31,694 nucleotides of DNA from the NCBI GenBank assembly GCA_045589355.1, contig JAZNOW010000007.1:1-31694 (forward strand), given 5' to 3'. Shown one piece after another: positions 21,967 through 30,561 of the stretch. The DNA is from RUG563 sp045589355 (GTDB lineage Bacteria > Bacillota > Clostridia > Christensenellales > Aristaeellaceae). Within the stretch, counting starts at the first letter, position 1; each line of letters opens with the position of its first letter. The notes below the pieces were generated by a model, which was given only the letters and a program-made list of their open reading frames with translations, did no database searches and was not told the DNA's origin. Position numbers and translations under genes: made by a program.

Positions 21967-22956
21967 ATGATCTTCGCAGACAAAATCATTTCCCTCCGTA
22001 AAAAAATGGGCTGGAGCCAGGAAGAACTGGCCCACCAGCTGAACGTATCCCGGCAGGCCGTATCCAAGTGGGAAAGCGCCCAGAGCGTGCCCGACCTGGA
22101 ACGGGTGCTGCAGCTTTCCCAGCTCTTTGGCGTTACCACCGATTATCTTCTGAAGGATGAACTGGAAACGGAAACCTATACCCAGGAAGACGCTGCCCCC
22201 GCCCTGCGAAAGGTGACCCTCTCCCAGGCCAATGAATACCTGGCACTTCGCAAGAGCGCCGCCCTGCGCATTGCCATTGCCACCTTCCTGTGCATTGTGG
22301 CCGTTATCCCCCTGTTCCTGCTCACCGGCGCCGCAGAATTCAATTACCTGTCCATGCAGGCGGAAACGGCCGTGGTCGTCAGCCTGGCCCTTCTGCTGGT
22401 CATGGTGGCCGCCGCTGTGGGCATGTTCATCTACACCGGCCATCAGGCCGAGCCCTTCGCCTTCCTGGAAAAAGAGCCCTTTGAAACGGAATACGGCGTG
22501 CGCGGCATGGTGCAGGAAAAGCAAAAGGCCTTCCGCAAAACCACCCTTCCCTTCACCATCACCGCCTGCTGCCTTCTGATCCTCTCCCCCATCCCCCTGT
22601 TTATCGCCGCTTTCTCCGCCGCAGAAAACAGCGATATGCTGGTGCTGCTCTTCCTGGGCATCACCATGCTGCTGGCCGCCATCGGCGTGTTTGTGCTGGT
22701 CTATACCGGCGTGCAGGCCGCTGCCATGGAAAAACTGCTGGAAGAAGGGGAATACAGCCGCAAAAACAAGCAAAACGGCAACCCCATGGGCGCCATCAGC
22801 ACCTGTTACTGGCTGATCGCCACCGCCGTCTTCCTCACCTGGAGCTTCCTGGGCAACGCCTGGGATATCTCCTGGCTGGTGTGGCCCATTGCCGGGGTGC
22901 TCTACGCCACCTTCCGCATCATCGCCGATGCAACCCTGAAAACAAAGCACGAATAA
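21967..22956 (+). CDS. XRE-family regulator fused to a six-segment membrane domain
   Basis: A 329-residue protein. Start ATG at 21967 has AGGAG 10 bases upstream and gives the common N-terminus MIFADKIISLRKKMGWSQEEL. Residues 1-65 are a Cro/C1-type helix-turn-helix (SQEELAHQLNVSRQAVSKWE; VPDLERVLQLSQLFGVTTDYLL). Residues about 66-98 form an acidic linker. Six membrane segments follow at about 100-121, 134-157, 195-218, 223-248, 277-296 and 300-320, with a cytoplasmic loop (160-194) between the second and third. Such membrane-tethered XRE proteins are frequent in Clostridia and their signals are mostly unknown. It follows the lipid-type synthase operon after a terminator, so a link to membrane lipid state is only a suggestion. 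Its own promoter was not identified. Confidence 0.88.
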   Translation: MIFADKIISLRKKMGWSQEELAHQLNVSRQAVSKWESAQSVPDLERVLQLSQLFGVTTDYLLKDELETETYTQEDAAPALRKVTLSQANEYLALRKSAALRIAIATFLCIVAVIPLFLLTGAAEFNYLSMQAETAVVVSLALLLVMVAAAVGMFIYTGHQAEPFAFLEKEPFETEYGVRGMVQEKQKAFRKTTLPFTITACCLLILSPIPLFIAAFSAAENSDMLVLLFLGITMLLAAIGVFVLVYTGVQAAAMEKLLEEGEYSRKNKQNGNPMGAISTCYWLIATAVFLTWSFLGNAWDISWLVWPIAGVLYATFRIIADATLKTKHE

Positions 22957-22957
22957 C

Positions 22958-23290
22958 CACCAGGGACATCGTCCCTGGACCCACAAGGGCCATTGGCCCT
23001 TGACCCGGTAGCGGAAGTGGTGGACTTATGGCACAAACAATGTCCCGCTGTGGCGTTGGGAGACGATGCGGGGTTTCACCAGGGGCATCGCCCCTGGACC
23101 CACAAGGGCCATTGGCCCTTGACCCAGTAGCGGAAGTGGTGGAATTGTCGAACAGGCAGTTTCCCGCTGGAGCTTGAGGGGAACGATGCGGGGTTTCACC
23201 CCTGCACCCCACCAGGGGCATTGCCCCTGGACCCGGTAGCGGAAGTAGTCGGCTTATATACCAAACATTATCCCGCTGAGGCTTGTAATA
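22958..23290 (+). repeat. Multi-hairpin repeat cluster A (three copies, plus orientation)
   Basis: Copies start at 22958, 23077 and 23210. A full unit holds hairpin 1 (8-bp stem, CCAGGGGC / GCCCCTGG, loop ATC or ATT), ACCC, hairpin 2 (CAAGGGCC / GGCCCTTG, loop ATT), ACCC, then a less even segment from AGCGGAAGTGGTGG to TCCCGCTG. Copy 3 lacks hairpin 2. Copy 1 has CCAGGGAC / GTCCCTGG in hairpin 1, a paired change compared with copies 2 and 3. Copy 1 starts 2 bases after the XRE gene. No coding sequence is credible here. Confidence 0.85.
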
Positions 23291-23550
23291 CGCAGAAACC
23301 CGTTTGTAAAAGACGATTGTAATATTGCAAGTTGAAGGTGGCACTGCCATCCTCCACCCCACGGGCTGGCGGTGTTCCACCGCCGGCCGGATGCCAAAGG
23401 CATCCGGGGAAAACAATAGAAAAAGCCGGAGGAAAAAGCTCGCTTTCTCCTCCGCTTTTTCTTTGTTTTCATAACGCCCGTGGGTATCTTTCCACTCCTT
23501 AAGTATCATGCGATAACACGTTTGCCTTTTCAGCCTGTGTGTCGCAGGAT
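23291..23550. other. Non-coding spacer between repeat clusters, with several hairpins
   Basis: No credible gene. It holds a hairpin GGCGGTG-TTC-CACCGCC (about 23369-23385), a perfect 7-bp hairpin GGATGCC-AAA-GGCATCC nearby (about 23389-23405), and the strong terminator-like hairpin listed separately. The sequence between 23291 and 23340 is AT-richer and shows no recognised feature. Confidence 0.5.
23420..23462. terminator. Long bidirectional terminator-like hairpin between repeat clusters
   Basis: Left arm AAAAAGC-CGGAGGA-AAAAGC (from 23420) pairs with GCTTTC-TCCTCCG-CTTTTT (to 23460) with one bulged C and one mismatch. The A run on one side and T run on the other make it suited to end transcription from either direction. 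Confidence 0.7.
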
Positions 23551-24020
23551 GGGTGCAGGGGGAATCCCCCTGCCGGGGGGTACAGGGGGCGAGGAGCCCC
23601 CTGCTCCGGTCAAGCCGCGCAGACCCATTCACATTCTCCAACCATCACGCGGAAATCGTTTGTTTACCCATACAACCACTTCGCGGATTGGGTGCAGGGG
23701 GAATCCCCCTGCCGGGGGGTACAGGGGGCGAGGAGCCCCCTGCTCCGGTCAAGCCACGCAGGCCCGTTCACATTCTCCAACCATCACGCGGAAATCGTTT
23801 GTTTACCCATACAACCACTTCGCGGATTGGGTGCAGGGATGATATCCCTGCCGGGGGTACAGGGGGCGAGGAGCCCCCTGCTCCGGTCAAGCCGCGCAAG
23901 CCCGTTCACATTCTCCAACCATCACGCGGAAATCGTTTGTTTACCCATACAACCACTTCGCGGATTGGGTGCAGGGATGATATCCCTGCCGGGGGGGTAC
24001 AGGGGGCGAGGAGCCCCCTG
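23551..24020 (-). repeat. Multi-hairpin repeat cluster B (three full copies plus one truncated, minus orientation)
   Basis: Plus-strand copies begin at 23551, 23690, 23829 and 23967 with a period of 138-139 bases; the last stops after its hairpins. Read on the minus strand each unit has hairpin 1 (CAGGGGGC / GCCCCCTG), TACCCCCCG, hairpin 2, ACCC, then a segment starting GCGAAGTGGTTG. This is the same order as cluster A, with recognisable sequence kinship (AAGTGGT, ATGG, ACAAAC, TCCGC). Hairpin 2 is GCAGGGGG / CCCCCTGC in the first two copies and GCAGGGAT / ATCCCTGC in the last two, a double compensatory change. Open frames through it are artefacts of the 139-base period. Confidence 0.88.
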
Positions 24021-24032
24021 GCCTGACGTCAA

Positions 24033-24061
24033 TTGACAAGAAAACGGCGGAAGATTATAAT
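24033..24061 (+). promoter_or_regulatory. Perfect consensus sigma-A promoter of the GNAT / FMN reductase / DUF2087 operon
   Basis: TTGACA (24033-24038), a 17-base spacer and TATAAT (24056-24061). Two perfect palindromes overlap or touch the -35: TGACGTCA (24024-24031) and GTCAATTGAC (24028-24037), possible operator sites. It begins right after repeat cluster B. Confidence 0.88.
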
Positions 24062-24093
24062 AAAACCAACCAATCCAACGGGGAGGGATGCCC

Positions 24094-24510
24094 ATGCATA
24101 TTGAAAAAAACACCCTGTGTGCTGCCGATTTCAGGATGCTGTTTGAGGCTGTTGGCTGGGAAGCGCCGCCCCTTGAACAAATCGAGCGGGCGCTGCAGGG
24201 CAGCCTTTGCGTGTTTTCGCTGTACGAAGGGGAAAGGCTCTGCGGCATGGCCCGGCTGCTGGGCGACGGCGGAATGTCCTTTTATGTGAAGGATTTTGCG
24301 GTGCTGCCGGCCTGCCAGGGAAAGGGCGCCGGAAGGATGCTGATGGAAGAGATGGAGAGCCACATCCTGTCCATTCTGCCGGAGGGCTGGGCGGTGAGCC
24401 TGGAGCTGATCGCCTCCCAGGGCAAGGAGCCCTTCTACGAAAAATTCGGCTTTGAGCGCCGTCCCTGTGCATGGGATGGCGCCGGCATGTTCAAAATGCT
24501 GCGGAGGTAA
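24094..24510 (+). CDS. GNAT family N-acetyltransferase
   Basis: A 138-residue single-domain GNAT acetyltransferase. Two ATGs are near: 24088 directly abuts GGGGAGGG, so the ATG at 24094 (MHIEKNTLC), 7 bases from it, is preferred. Motif A is FYVKDFAVLPACQGKGAGRMLM, with the acetyl-CoA loop QGKGAG; the C-terminal block KEPFYEKFGFERRP is typical. The layout resembles small acetyltransferases acting on amines or antibiotics, but the substrate is unknown. It is the first gene of an operon; the FMN reductase begins 10 bases after its stop. Confidence 0.88.
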   Translation: MHIEKNTLCAADFRMLFEAVGWEAPPLEQIERALQGSLCVFSLYEGERLCGMARLLGDGGMSFYVKDFAVLPACQGKGAGRMLMEEMESHILSILPEGWAVSLELIASQGKEPFYEKFGFERRPCAWDGAGMFKMLRR

Positions 24511-24520
24511 GGTGAACCCC

Positions 24521-25087
24521 ATGAATGTACTGATCCTGATGGGCAGCCCCAGGCTGCAGGGAAACACGGCCGAAATTTGCAAGCCCTTCATGGCTGAAAT
24601 GGAAAAGGCGGGGGCCCATGTACGCTATGTAGCGCTTGCAAGCAAGCACATCCTGCCCTGCCGGGGCTGTTACCATTGCCAGCAGGTGGAGGGCGCATAC
24701 GGCTGCCCGCAGAAGGATGATATGGAAGAAATGGTTGCTCATATCCAATGGGCGGATGTGCTGGTGCTGGCCACGCCCATTTACGCCTGGTACTGCGCCG
24801 CACCCATGAAAAACCTGCTGGACCGGCATTACGGCCTGAACAAGTTTTACGGCAGCGCCTCCGGCTCCCTCTGGGCCGGGAAGAAAATAGCGCTGCTGTG
24901 CACCCACGGCTACGAAGCCGCGTATGCCACGGCCCCCTTCGCCATGGGCATGGAAAGGCTGTGTGCCCACTCCGGGCTTATCTACAAGGGCATCTATTCT
25001 GTCCGGGATGAAAATGACCTGGCCTCCTTCCAGACGGAAGAAGCCGTGCAGGGGGCCAGAAAATTTGCAAGGAGTCTTTTCCAATGA
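24521..25087 (+). CDS. NADPH-dependent FMN reductase / flavodoxin-fold protein with four-cysteine motif
   Basis: A 188-residue flavodoxin-fold protein. The ATG at 24521 has AAGGTG about 8 bases upstream and gives the proper first strand MNVLILMGSPRLQGNT; GSPRLQGNT (8-16) is the FMN phosphate loop. Cys47, Cys50, Cys53 and Cys62 (CRGCYHC, then GCPQKDDMEEM) form the cysteine pattern of iron-sulfur-flavoprotein-like relatives, though many members of the wider family with this block have no proven cluster. ATPIYAWYCAAPMKNLLDRH is the second FMN-binding block. Likely a cytoplasmic quinone or nitro-group reductase or electron carrier; partner unknown. Its stop overlaps the next start as ATGA. Confidence 0.87.
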   Translation: MNVLILMGSPRLQGNTAEICKPFMAEMEKAGAHVRYVALASKHILPCRGCYHCQQVEGAYGCPQKDDMEEMVAHIQWADVLVLATPIYAWYCAAPMKNLLDRHYGLNKFYGSASGSLWAGKKIALLCTHGYEAAYATAPFAMGMERLCAHSGLIYKGIYSVRDENDLASFQTEEAVQGARKFARSLFQ

Positions 25088-25386
25088 GTGAATACAAACC
25101 GGCCCTGAAAAACTTTCTGGATGCAGAGGGAAAACTGAAGCAATTCCCGAAAAAAAGAAGGATGAAAATCCTTTCCCTTTTCTATCTCATCAGCTTTTTT
25201 GAGGATGGAAAAACCTATACCGAGCAGGATGTGAACCATCTGCTCGCCCTTCACCATACGTTTTTTGACCCCGCCACCCTGCGCCGGGAGCTGTATGACT
25301 TTCATTTTCTGGACCGCACCCCCGACGGCCGCGTCTACCGGAAAGCATCTCCCCTGCCCTCCATGGAAAGCCTGACCGAGGAATAA
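25084..25386 (+). CDS. DUF2087 domain protein
   Basis: A 100-residue protein matching the DUF2087 pattern: an initial FLDAEGKLKQFPKKRRMKILSL, then YTEQDVNHLLALHH, TLRRELYDFHFLDRTPDGRVYRK. The family is a small winged-helix-like module, often C-terminal to regulators, and may bind DNA; its role is not established. Its ATG overlaps the stop of the FMN reductase by 4 bases, so translation is coupled. It is the last gene of the operon; a bidirectional terminator follows. Confidence 0.85.
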   Translation: MSEYKPALKNFLDAEGKLKQFPKKRRMKILSLFYLISFFEDGKTYTEQDVNHLLALHHTFFDPATLRRELYDFHFLDRTPDGRVYRKASPLPSMESLTEE

Positions 25387-25395
25387 ACGGCACAC

Positions 25396-25429
25396 AAAAA
25401 CACCCGGCGTTTTCTCCGGGTGTTTTTTT
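25396..25429. terminator. Bidirectional terminator between convergent genes
   Basis: CACCCGG (25401-25407) and CCGGGTG (25416-25422) form the core stem, extended by A-T pairs from the flanking AAAAA and TTTTTTT runs. It ends the plus-strand operon and the minus-strand glycosidase gene, whose stop is at 25431. Confidence 0.9.
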
Positions 25430-25430
25430 C

Positions 25431-26735
25431 TTATTGGAACCGGAACCAGTCCAGGGTCATTTTGCCTTGCAGCTGCAGCGTGATGTGCATTTCCTCCGCA
25501 TTGGGCGTAAAGGGCACCGTGATGCACCGGAACGCCTCCCCCGGGGCAATTTCTGCCCGTGCAAGTGCCGTCCCCTCTGCCCACAGTTCCACCGCGCCGG
25601 CCGCTTCCGCCTTCACGCAGAAGGTGACGCTGTGCACGCCCTGAAGGTCGTACACATGGGGGAAGGAAAGGCTGTGCACACCGCCGGGGCTTTGCACGGC
25701 AAAACCCGCATGCTGCCCTTCACTCCGCAATTCCATTTTTTCCAGGGCCGCATCCTTTTCCATGTACCATTCGGCTTCAATGCGCTCCCATCCGGCGCAA
25801 TAGCTGCCCACGCCGCAGCGGCGGATGGTCTCGTCAAACATCAGCGTGCCGTCGTCGCACACATGCAGGTACATCAGGCTGCTTTTGCGCTTCCACCAGT
25901 GAGGAATGCCCTGGCACACAGCGTAAAACCATTGCCCCCGCCACTGAAGGAAGGAGCCGTGGTCAATAAACGCACGTCCGTCGGGATAATGGGGAATATC
26001 GGCGCCAATGTTGCCCCGGAACACATAGGGCCCCAGCCGGTTTTTCGATGTGGCATAGCGCCCGGCCCAGTACAGGTACCAGGTGTCGCCGTAGCGGAAA
26101 GCCTCTGCCTGATCGGACCGCAATTCCCCCAGCAATTCCCGGGGCGTTTCCGCATCCGGCCATACCGGCACTTTCTGCGCCGTGTGGGGCAGCACCCGCG
26201 TCATGCTTTCGTCCAGCTGCAGCGCCCAGTAATGGTCCGTCCAGTCGCTGCCGAAAACGATCCACGCCCGGCCGTCCTCCTCATCCGGCAGGATCACGTC
26301 CGGGTCATAAGAGTTGGTGGGGGTCATACCCGGAGGGATCAGGGGCTGAAAATGGTTGGCATCCCGGAAGGGGCCGTCCGGCCGGTCGCTGACGGCAACG
26401 CCGGTGGAATTGCCGCAATGGGAATAATACAGGTAATAACGTCCGTCCCAGGGGCTGCGCACCACGTCGCAGGCCCAGCACTCGGTGGAATCATCGGGCA
26501 GATAGGTGTCCTTCCGGTCCAGCACTTTTTTGCAGGTCCAGTTCACCAGGTCCTCGCTGATGAGCACATACCAGTCCCGCAAATCAAAGCCCTCGTGGCC
26601 AAAATCCCTTCCCACATACATGTACATGCATTCCCGGCCGGTATCGGGATTCGGGAAAATTTTGATGTGAGGATCGGGGAAGAAATTATCCTCCTCATTC
26701 CCGGGCATAATGGGGTTGTTGTGCCTTTCCGCCAT
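25431..26735 (-). CDS. Glycoside hydrolase family 43-like protein with C-terminal beta-sandwich
   Basis: A 434-residue protein. Start ATG at 26735 (MAERHNNPIM) has AAGGGAG about 8 bases upstream; nine further codons are open 5' without a start signal. The five-bladed propeller of GH43 is visible: Asp21 in NFFPDPHIKIF (candidate base), Asp144/Asp146 in SYDPDVILPDEEDGRAWI (pKa-modulating position), and Glu211 in DQAEAFRYGDTWYLYWAG (candidate acid). About 130 C-terminal residues look like a CBM6-type beta-sandwich (VHSVTFCVKAEAAGAVELW). No signal peptide, so it should act on imported oligosaccharides. GH43 enzymes are mostly arabinosidases and xylosidases; the exact linkage is unknown. It lies after the ABC operon but has its own promoter. 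Confidence 0.85.
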   Translation of the reverse strand: MAERHNNPIMPGNEEDNFFPDPHIKIFPNPDTGRECMYMYVGRDFGHEGFDLRDWYVLISEDLVNWTCKKVLDRKDTYLPDDSTECWACDVVRSPWDGRYYLYYSHCGNSTGVAVSDRPDGPFRDANHFQPLIPPGMTPTNSYDPDVILPDEEDGRAWIVFGSDWTDHYWALQLDESMTRVLPHTAQKVPVWPDAETPRELLGELRSDQAEAFRYGDTWYLYWAGRYATSKNRLGPYVFRGNIGADIPHYPDGRAFIDHGSFLQWRGQWFYAVCQGIPHWWKRKSSLMYLHVCDDGTLMFDETIRRCGVGSYCAGWERIEAEWYMEKDAALEKMELRSEGQHAGFAVQSPGGVHSLSFPHVYDLQGVHSVTFCVKAEAAGAVELWAEGTALARAEIAPGEAFRCITVPFTPNAEEMHITLQLQGKMTLDWFRFQ

Positions 26736-26771
26736 ACGCGTCGCTCCCTTTTTTATTGTCATTGTTCCCTC

Positions 26772-26801
26772 ATTCTACCATTCCCCCATCCACCCTGTCA
26801 A
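26772..26801 (-). promoter_or_regulatory. Sigma-A promoter of the GH43-like gene
   Basis: On the minus strand a perfect TTGACA (26796-26801), an 18-base spacer and TAGAAT (26772-26777) lie about 35 bases upstream of the start codon, after the ABC operon terminator. Confidence 0.78.
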
Positions 26802-26815
26802 ATGTTGCCGCCATG

Positions 26816-26842
26816 AAAAAAAGAGCGCCGAAGCGCTCTTTT
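26816..26842 (-). terminator. Rho-independent terminator of the sugar ABC operon
   Basis: A perfect 10-bp stem AAAAGAGCGC / GCGCTCTTTT with a UUCG tetraloop on the minus strand, followed by a T run (26822-26816). It separates the ATPase gene from the GH43-like gene. Confidence 0.93.
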
Positions 26843-26852
26843 ATTTTCTTGC

Positions 26853-27974
<1,122 letters not shown>

Positions 27975-28022
27975 ACGCTGTGTCTCCTTTTCTTGATTTC
28001 CATCTTGTTCACGCTGCAGGCA

Positions 28023-28904
28023 TCAGCCCTTCACAGCGCCGCCGGTCACGCCTTCCACGTAGTACTTCTGCAGGCACAGGAACAGCACCGTGACCGGGAT
28101 GGCCACCAGCACGCCGCCGGCGCAGAACATGGTGTAGGAATTGGCGATCTGGTCCTTGTTCAGCCAGCGGTACATACCCACGGCCACGTTCATGCCGGAG
28201 GAAGTACCGAAGGAGATGTACTGGGCAAACACATAGTCGCCCCAGGGGCCCATGAAAGCGGTCAGGATGGTGTAGATCACAATGGGCTTGGAAAGCGGCA
28301 AAATGATCTTCTTCAGCACCTGGAAGCGGGTGGCGCCGTCCACACGGGCCGCTTCGTCCAGGGATTTGGGAATGGTGTCAAAGAAACCCTTGGATACGTA
28401 ATAGCCCATACCGGAAGAGGCAATGTACACCAGGATCAGCCCGGGCACGGCGTTGGCCTGGGTCATGCCCAGGTCCTTGAGCACGCGGTAGAGGATGATC
28501 ATGGTGAGCATGCCGGGGAACATGCCAAGGATCAGCATGAACCGCATCAGGGGCTTGCGCATCTTGAAACGGAAACGGGACAGGGTATAGCTCATGCACA
28601 GCACGATGATCGTCTGCAGCACAGCCGTCACCAGGGCAGAGATGAAGGTGTTGGCATACCAGCGGGGGAAGTCCGTCTGGAAGAGGGCCTGATAATTGTC
28701 AAAGCCCCACTGTTTGGGCAGCACATAGCCCACAGGGCCCTTCAGTTCCACACGGAAGGACTGCAGCACGATGCACACAAAAGGTACCAGCCAGATGATG
28801 CTGATGCAGATCAGCAGCGCATAAATGGCGCCATTGGACAGGGCACGGGAGGTTTTCAGGCCCATATGACGCTTCATGGGAGAAGTGACATTGTTTTCAC
28901 TCAT
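28023..28904 (-). CDS. Sugar ABC transporter permease, MalG type
   Basis: A 293-residue inner-membrane permease with about six membrane helices (for example LSNGAIYALLICISIIWLVPF and MRFMLILGMFPGMLTMIILYRVL). The EAA loop that docks on the ATPase reads EAARVDGATRFQVLKKIILPLSKP. The length matches MalG. Two starts are possible: GTG at 28907 and ATG at 28904. I chose the ATG; the stop of the upstream permease overlaps it as TGATG. AGGAGG lies 7 bases before the GTG and 10 before the ATG, so either works. Translation is coupled to the MalF-type gene. Confidence 0.93.
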   Translation of the reverse strand: MSENNVTSPMKRHMGLKTSRALSNGAIYALLICISIIWLVPFVCIVLQSFRVELKGPVGYVLPKQWGFDNYQALFQTDFPRWYANTFISALVTAVLQTIIVLCMSYTLSRFRFKMRKPLMRFMLILGMFPGMLTMIILYRVLKDLGMTQANAVPGLILVYIASSGMGYYVSKGFFDTIPKSLDEAARVDGATRFQVLKKIILPLSKPIVIYTILTAFMGPWGDYVFAQYISFGTSSGMNVAVGMYRWLNKDQIANSYTMFCAGGVLVAIPVTVLFLCLQKYYVEGVTGGAVKG

Positions 28905-30445
28905 CACTGGAAATCCTCCTCGTTCTTAATGGAGGGCAGCACATTGTACACCACCAGGGAGATCAATGCAACCACCACAAACACCAGAATACCCACAACG
29001 GACGCCAGATAATACTGGCTTTCCGCACCTTGTGTGATCTTGAACAGCCAGGTGATCAGCAGGTCCGTATAGCCCACGGTGCCCGCTGCCGAGGAGGCCG
29101 CCGGGTTGGTGGGCGCACCGCCGGTGAGCAGGTAAATGACGTTGAAGTTGTTCATGTTGCCGGTGAAGCTGGTGAGCAGGTAAGGCCCGGTCACAAACAG
29201 CATGTAGGGCAGGGTGATCTTGGTGTACTGCTGCCAGGGATTGGCGCCGTCAATGCGGGCAGATTCGTACAGGTCCGCCGGGATGTTCATCAGAATACCG
29301 GTGGTGATCAGCATCAGGTACGGAATACCGATCCAGATATTGGTGATGATGACGGTAATGCGGGCCCAGGTGGGGTCTTCCCAGAAGGGCAGTGCCTGGT
29401 CGATCCAGCCCATGTTCATCAAAAAGCCGTTGATGATGCCGTTCTTTGCAAACATCTTGGACACATACAAAAGGGAAATGAACTGAGGAATGGCAATGGT
29501 CATCACCAGCACGGTGCGCCACAGCTTCTTCATATTGATGCCCTTTTTGTTGATGGCCATGGCCACAAACATGCCCAGGAAGTAGTTGGTGAAGGTGGCA
29601 AAGAAGGCCCAGATCAGCGTCCACGTCAGCACTTCGCCGAAGGTGGCGGCGTAGGACTGCACGCTGCCGCCGCTGTTCACGTTCCAGTTCAGCATGGTGT
29701 TGAAGTTATCCAGCCCCACCCAGCCGAAAAGGTTGCTGTAATAGCCGTCATGCGCACCGTCATAGTTGGTGAACGCCACCAGGATCATGAACACAATGGG
29801 CATCACGGTGAAAATCAGGATACCGGTGAGGGGCAGGGCCATCAGCGTCTTGTGGAACTGGTCGTCCACCAGGGAGCGCAGGTCGTCCTTGCCGCTTTTC
29901 AGCTTCTTGCCCTTGGCCAGGATCTGCTCGGCCAGCTTGTTCTGCCTTACGTTCACCCGCCAGGTGTAGATGAAGGCGATGATGAAGAAGATGGTCAGCA
30001 CGCCGTAGAGCAGGATCTTAAAGCTGTTGTCGTTGTACACGGTGTAGTACGCGTCCAGCACGTAGTCGTACACTTCTTCAGGGCCCTTCACGCCCAGGGT
30101 GGGCAGCATGGACAGCCAGTAAGCGCCCGCCAGCACCATGTACGCGATGAACACCACTTCAAACAGCAAAAACAGCAGCCCGCGCAAAATCTGGCCCCGG
30201 GCCAGGTTGCCAAAGCCCATGATGAGGAAGGAAACCTTGGTTTTCCAATCGCCGTTCACAAACGTGGACCAGATGTCCACCGCTTCATTCTTCACAATGC
30301 CGCAGCCTTTTTTGATCAGGTTCCACAGCGCAATAAAAAGACCTAAAATCTTCTTCGGAATGGAGCAGAAGAAACGGGCGATCTTGTAGAGAAATTTTTG
30401 TCCCTTGGATAATTTCAGGTATTCAAGATCTGTGTATGTCTTCAT
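28904..30445 (-). CDS. Sugar ABC transporter permease, MalF type with N-terminal extension
   Basis: A 513-residue permease. The family core (about residue 205 to the end) has the usual helices and the EAA loop ESARIDGANPWQQYTKITLP; an extracytoplasmic loop with FNTMLNWN precedes the core channel. The first 200 residues are an added section with about three membrane segments (RGLLFLLFEVVFIAYMVLAG; LLYGVLTIFFIIAFIYTW) and basic cytoplasmic loops, as in MalF/MdxF-type maltodextrin permeases. AAAGGAG lies upstream of the ATG at 30445. With the MalE-type binding protein upstream, a malto-oligosaccharide substrate is likely, not certain. Confidence 0.93.
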   Translation of the reverse strand: MKTYTDLEYLKLSKGQKFLYKIARFFCSIPKKILGLFIALWNLIKKGCGIVKNEAVDIWSTFVNGDWKTKVSFLIMGFGNLARGQILRGLLFLLFEVVFIAYMVLAGAYWLSMLPTLGVKGPEEVYDYVLDAYYTVYNDNSFKILLYGVLTIFFIIAFIYTWRVNVRQNKLAEQILAKGKKLKSGKDDLRSLVDDQFHKTLMALPLTGILIFTVMPIVFMILVAFTNYDGAHDGYYSNLFGWVGLDNFNTMLNWNVNSGGSVQSYAATFGEVLTWTLIWAFFATFTNYFLGMFVAMAINKKGINMKKLWRTVLVMTIAIPQFISLLYVSKMFAKNGIINGFLMNMGWIDQALPFWEDPTWARITVIITNIWIGIPYLMLITTGILMNIPADLYESARIDGANPWQQYTKITLPYMLFVTGPYLLTSFTGNMNNFNVIYLLTGGAPTNPAASSAAGTVGYTDLLITWLFKITQGAESQYYLASVVGILVFVVVALISLVVYNVLPSIKNEEDFQ

Positions 30446-30472
30446 GCCTCAAGTTCGCTCCTTTACGGAAAC

Positions 30473-30502
30473 GGCCGGAACCAATCGAGATTGGCTCCGG
30501 CC
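30473..30502 (-). promoter_or_regulatory. Intercistronic hairpin between the binding protein and permease genes
   Basis: Arms 30473-30485 and 30490-30502 form a 13-bp stem (one G-U) with a 4-base loop. No T run follows on the minus strand, so it is more likely an mRNA-stabilising or partial-attenuation element than a full terminator. Such elements keep binding-protein levels above permease levels in MalE-MalF-type operons. Confidence 0.65.
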
Positions 30503-30561
30503 AAATGTGTGATCAATCATTGTCCGAAAACGCTGCCGGGCAGGTTTTCAGCGATGGTTCA

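Noticed and set aside
23551..24020. CRISPR array
   Set aside because: The repeat unit is 139 bases with no short repeat / unique spacer alternation and no cas gene nearby.
22919..24036. Open frames of 120-240 codons on both strands through the repeat clusters
   Set aside because: They come from the 139-base repeat period and GC-rich hairpins, show Pro/Gly/Arg repeats in several frames at once, and lack start signals.
24094..24510. The GNAT protein as the missing ceramide synthase of the sphingoid-like pathway
   Set aside because: Some bacterial ceramide synthases are GNAT-like, but this one is only 138 residues, lies over 2 kb away behind repeats, and has its own promoter and an operon with a flavoprotein.
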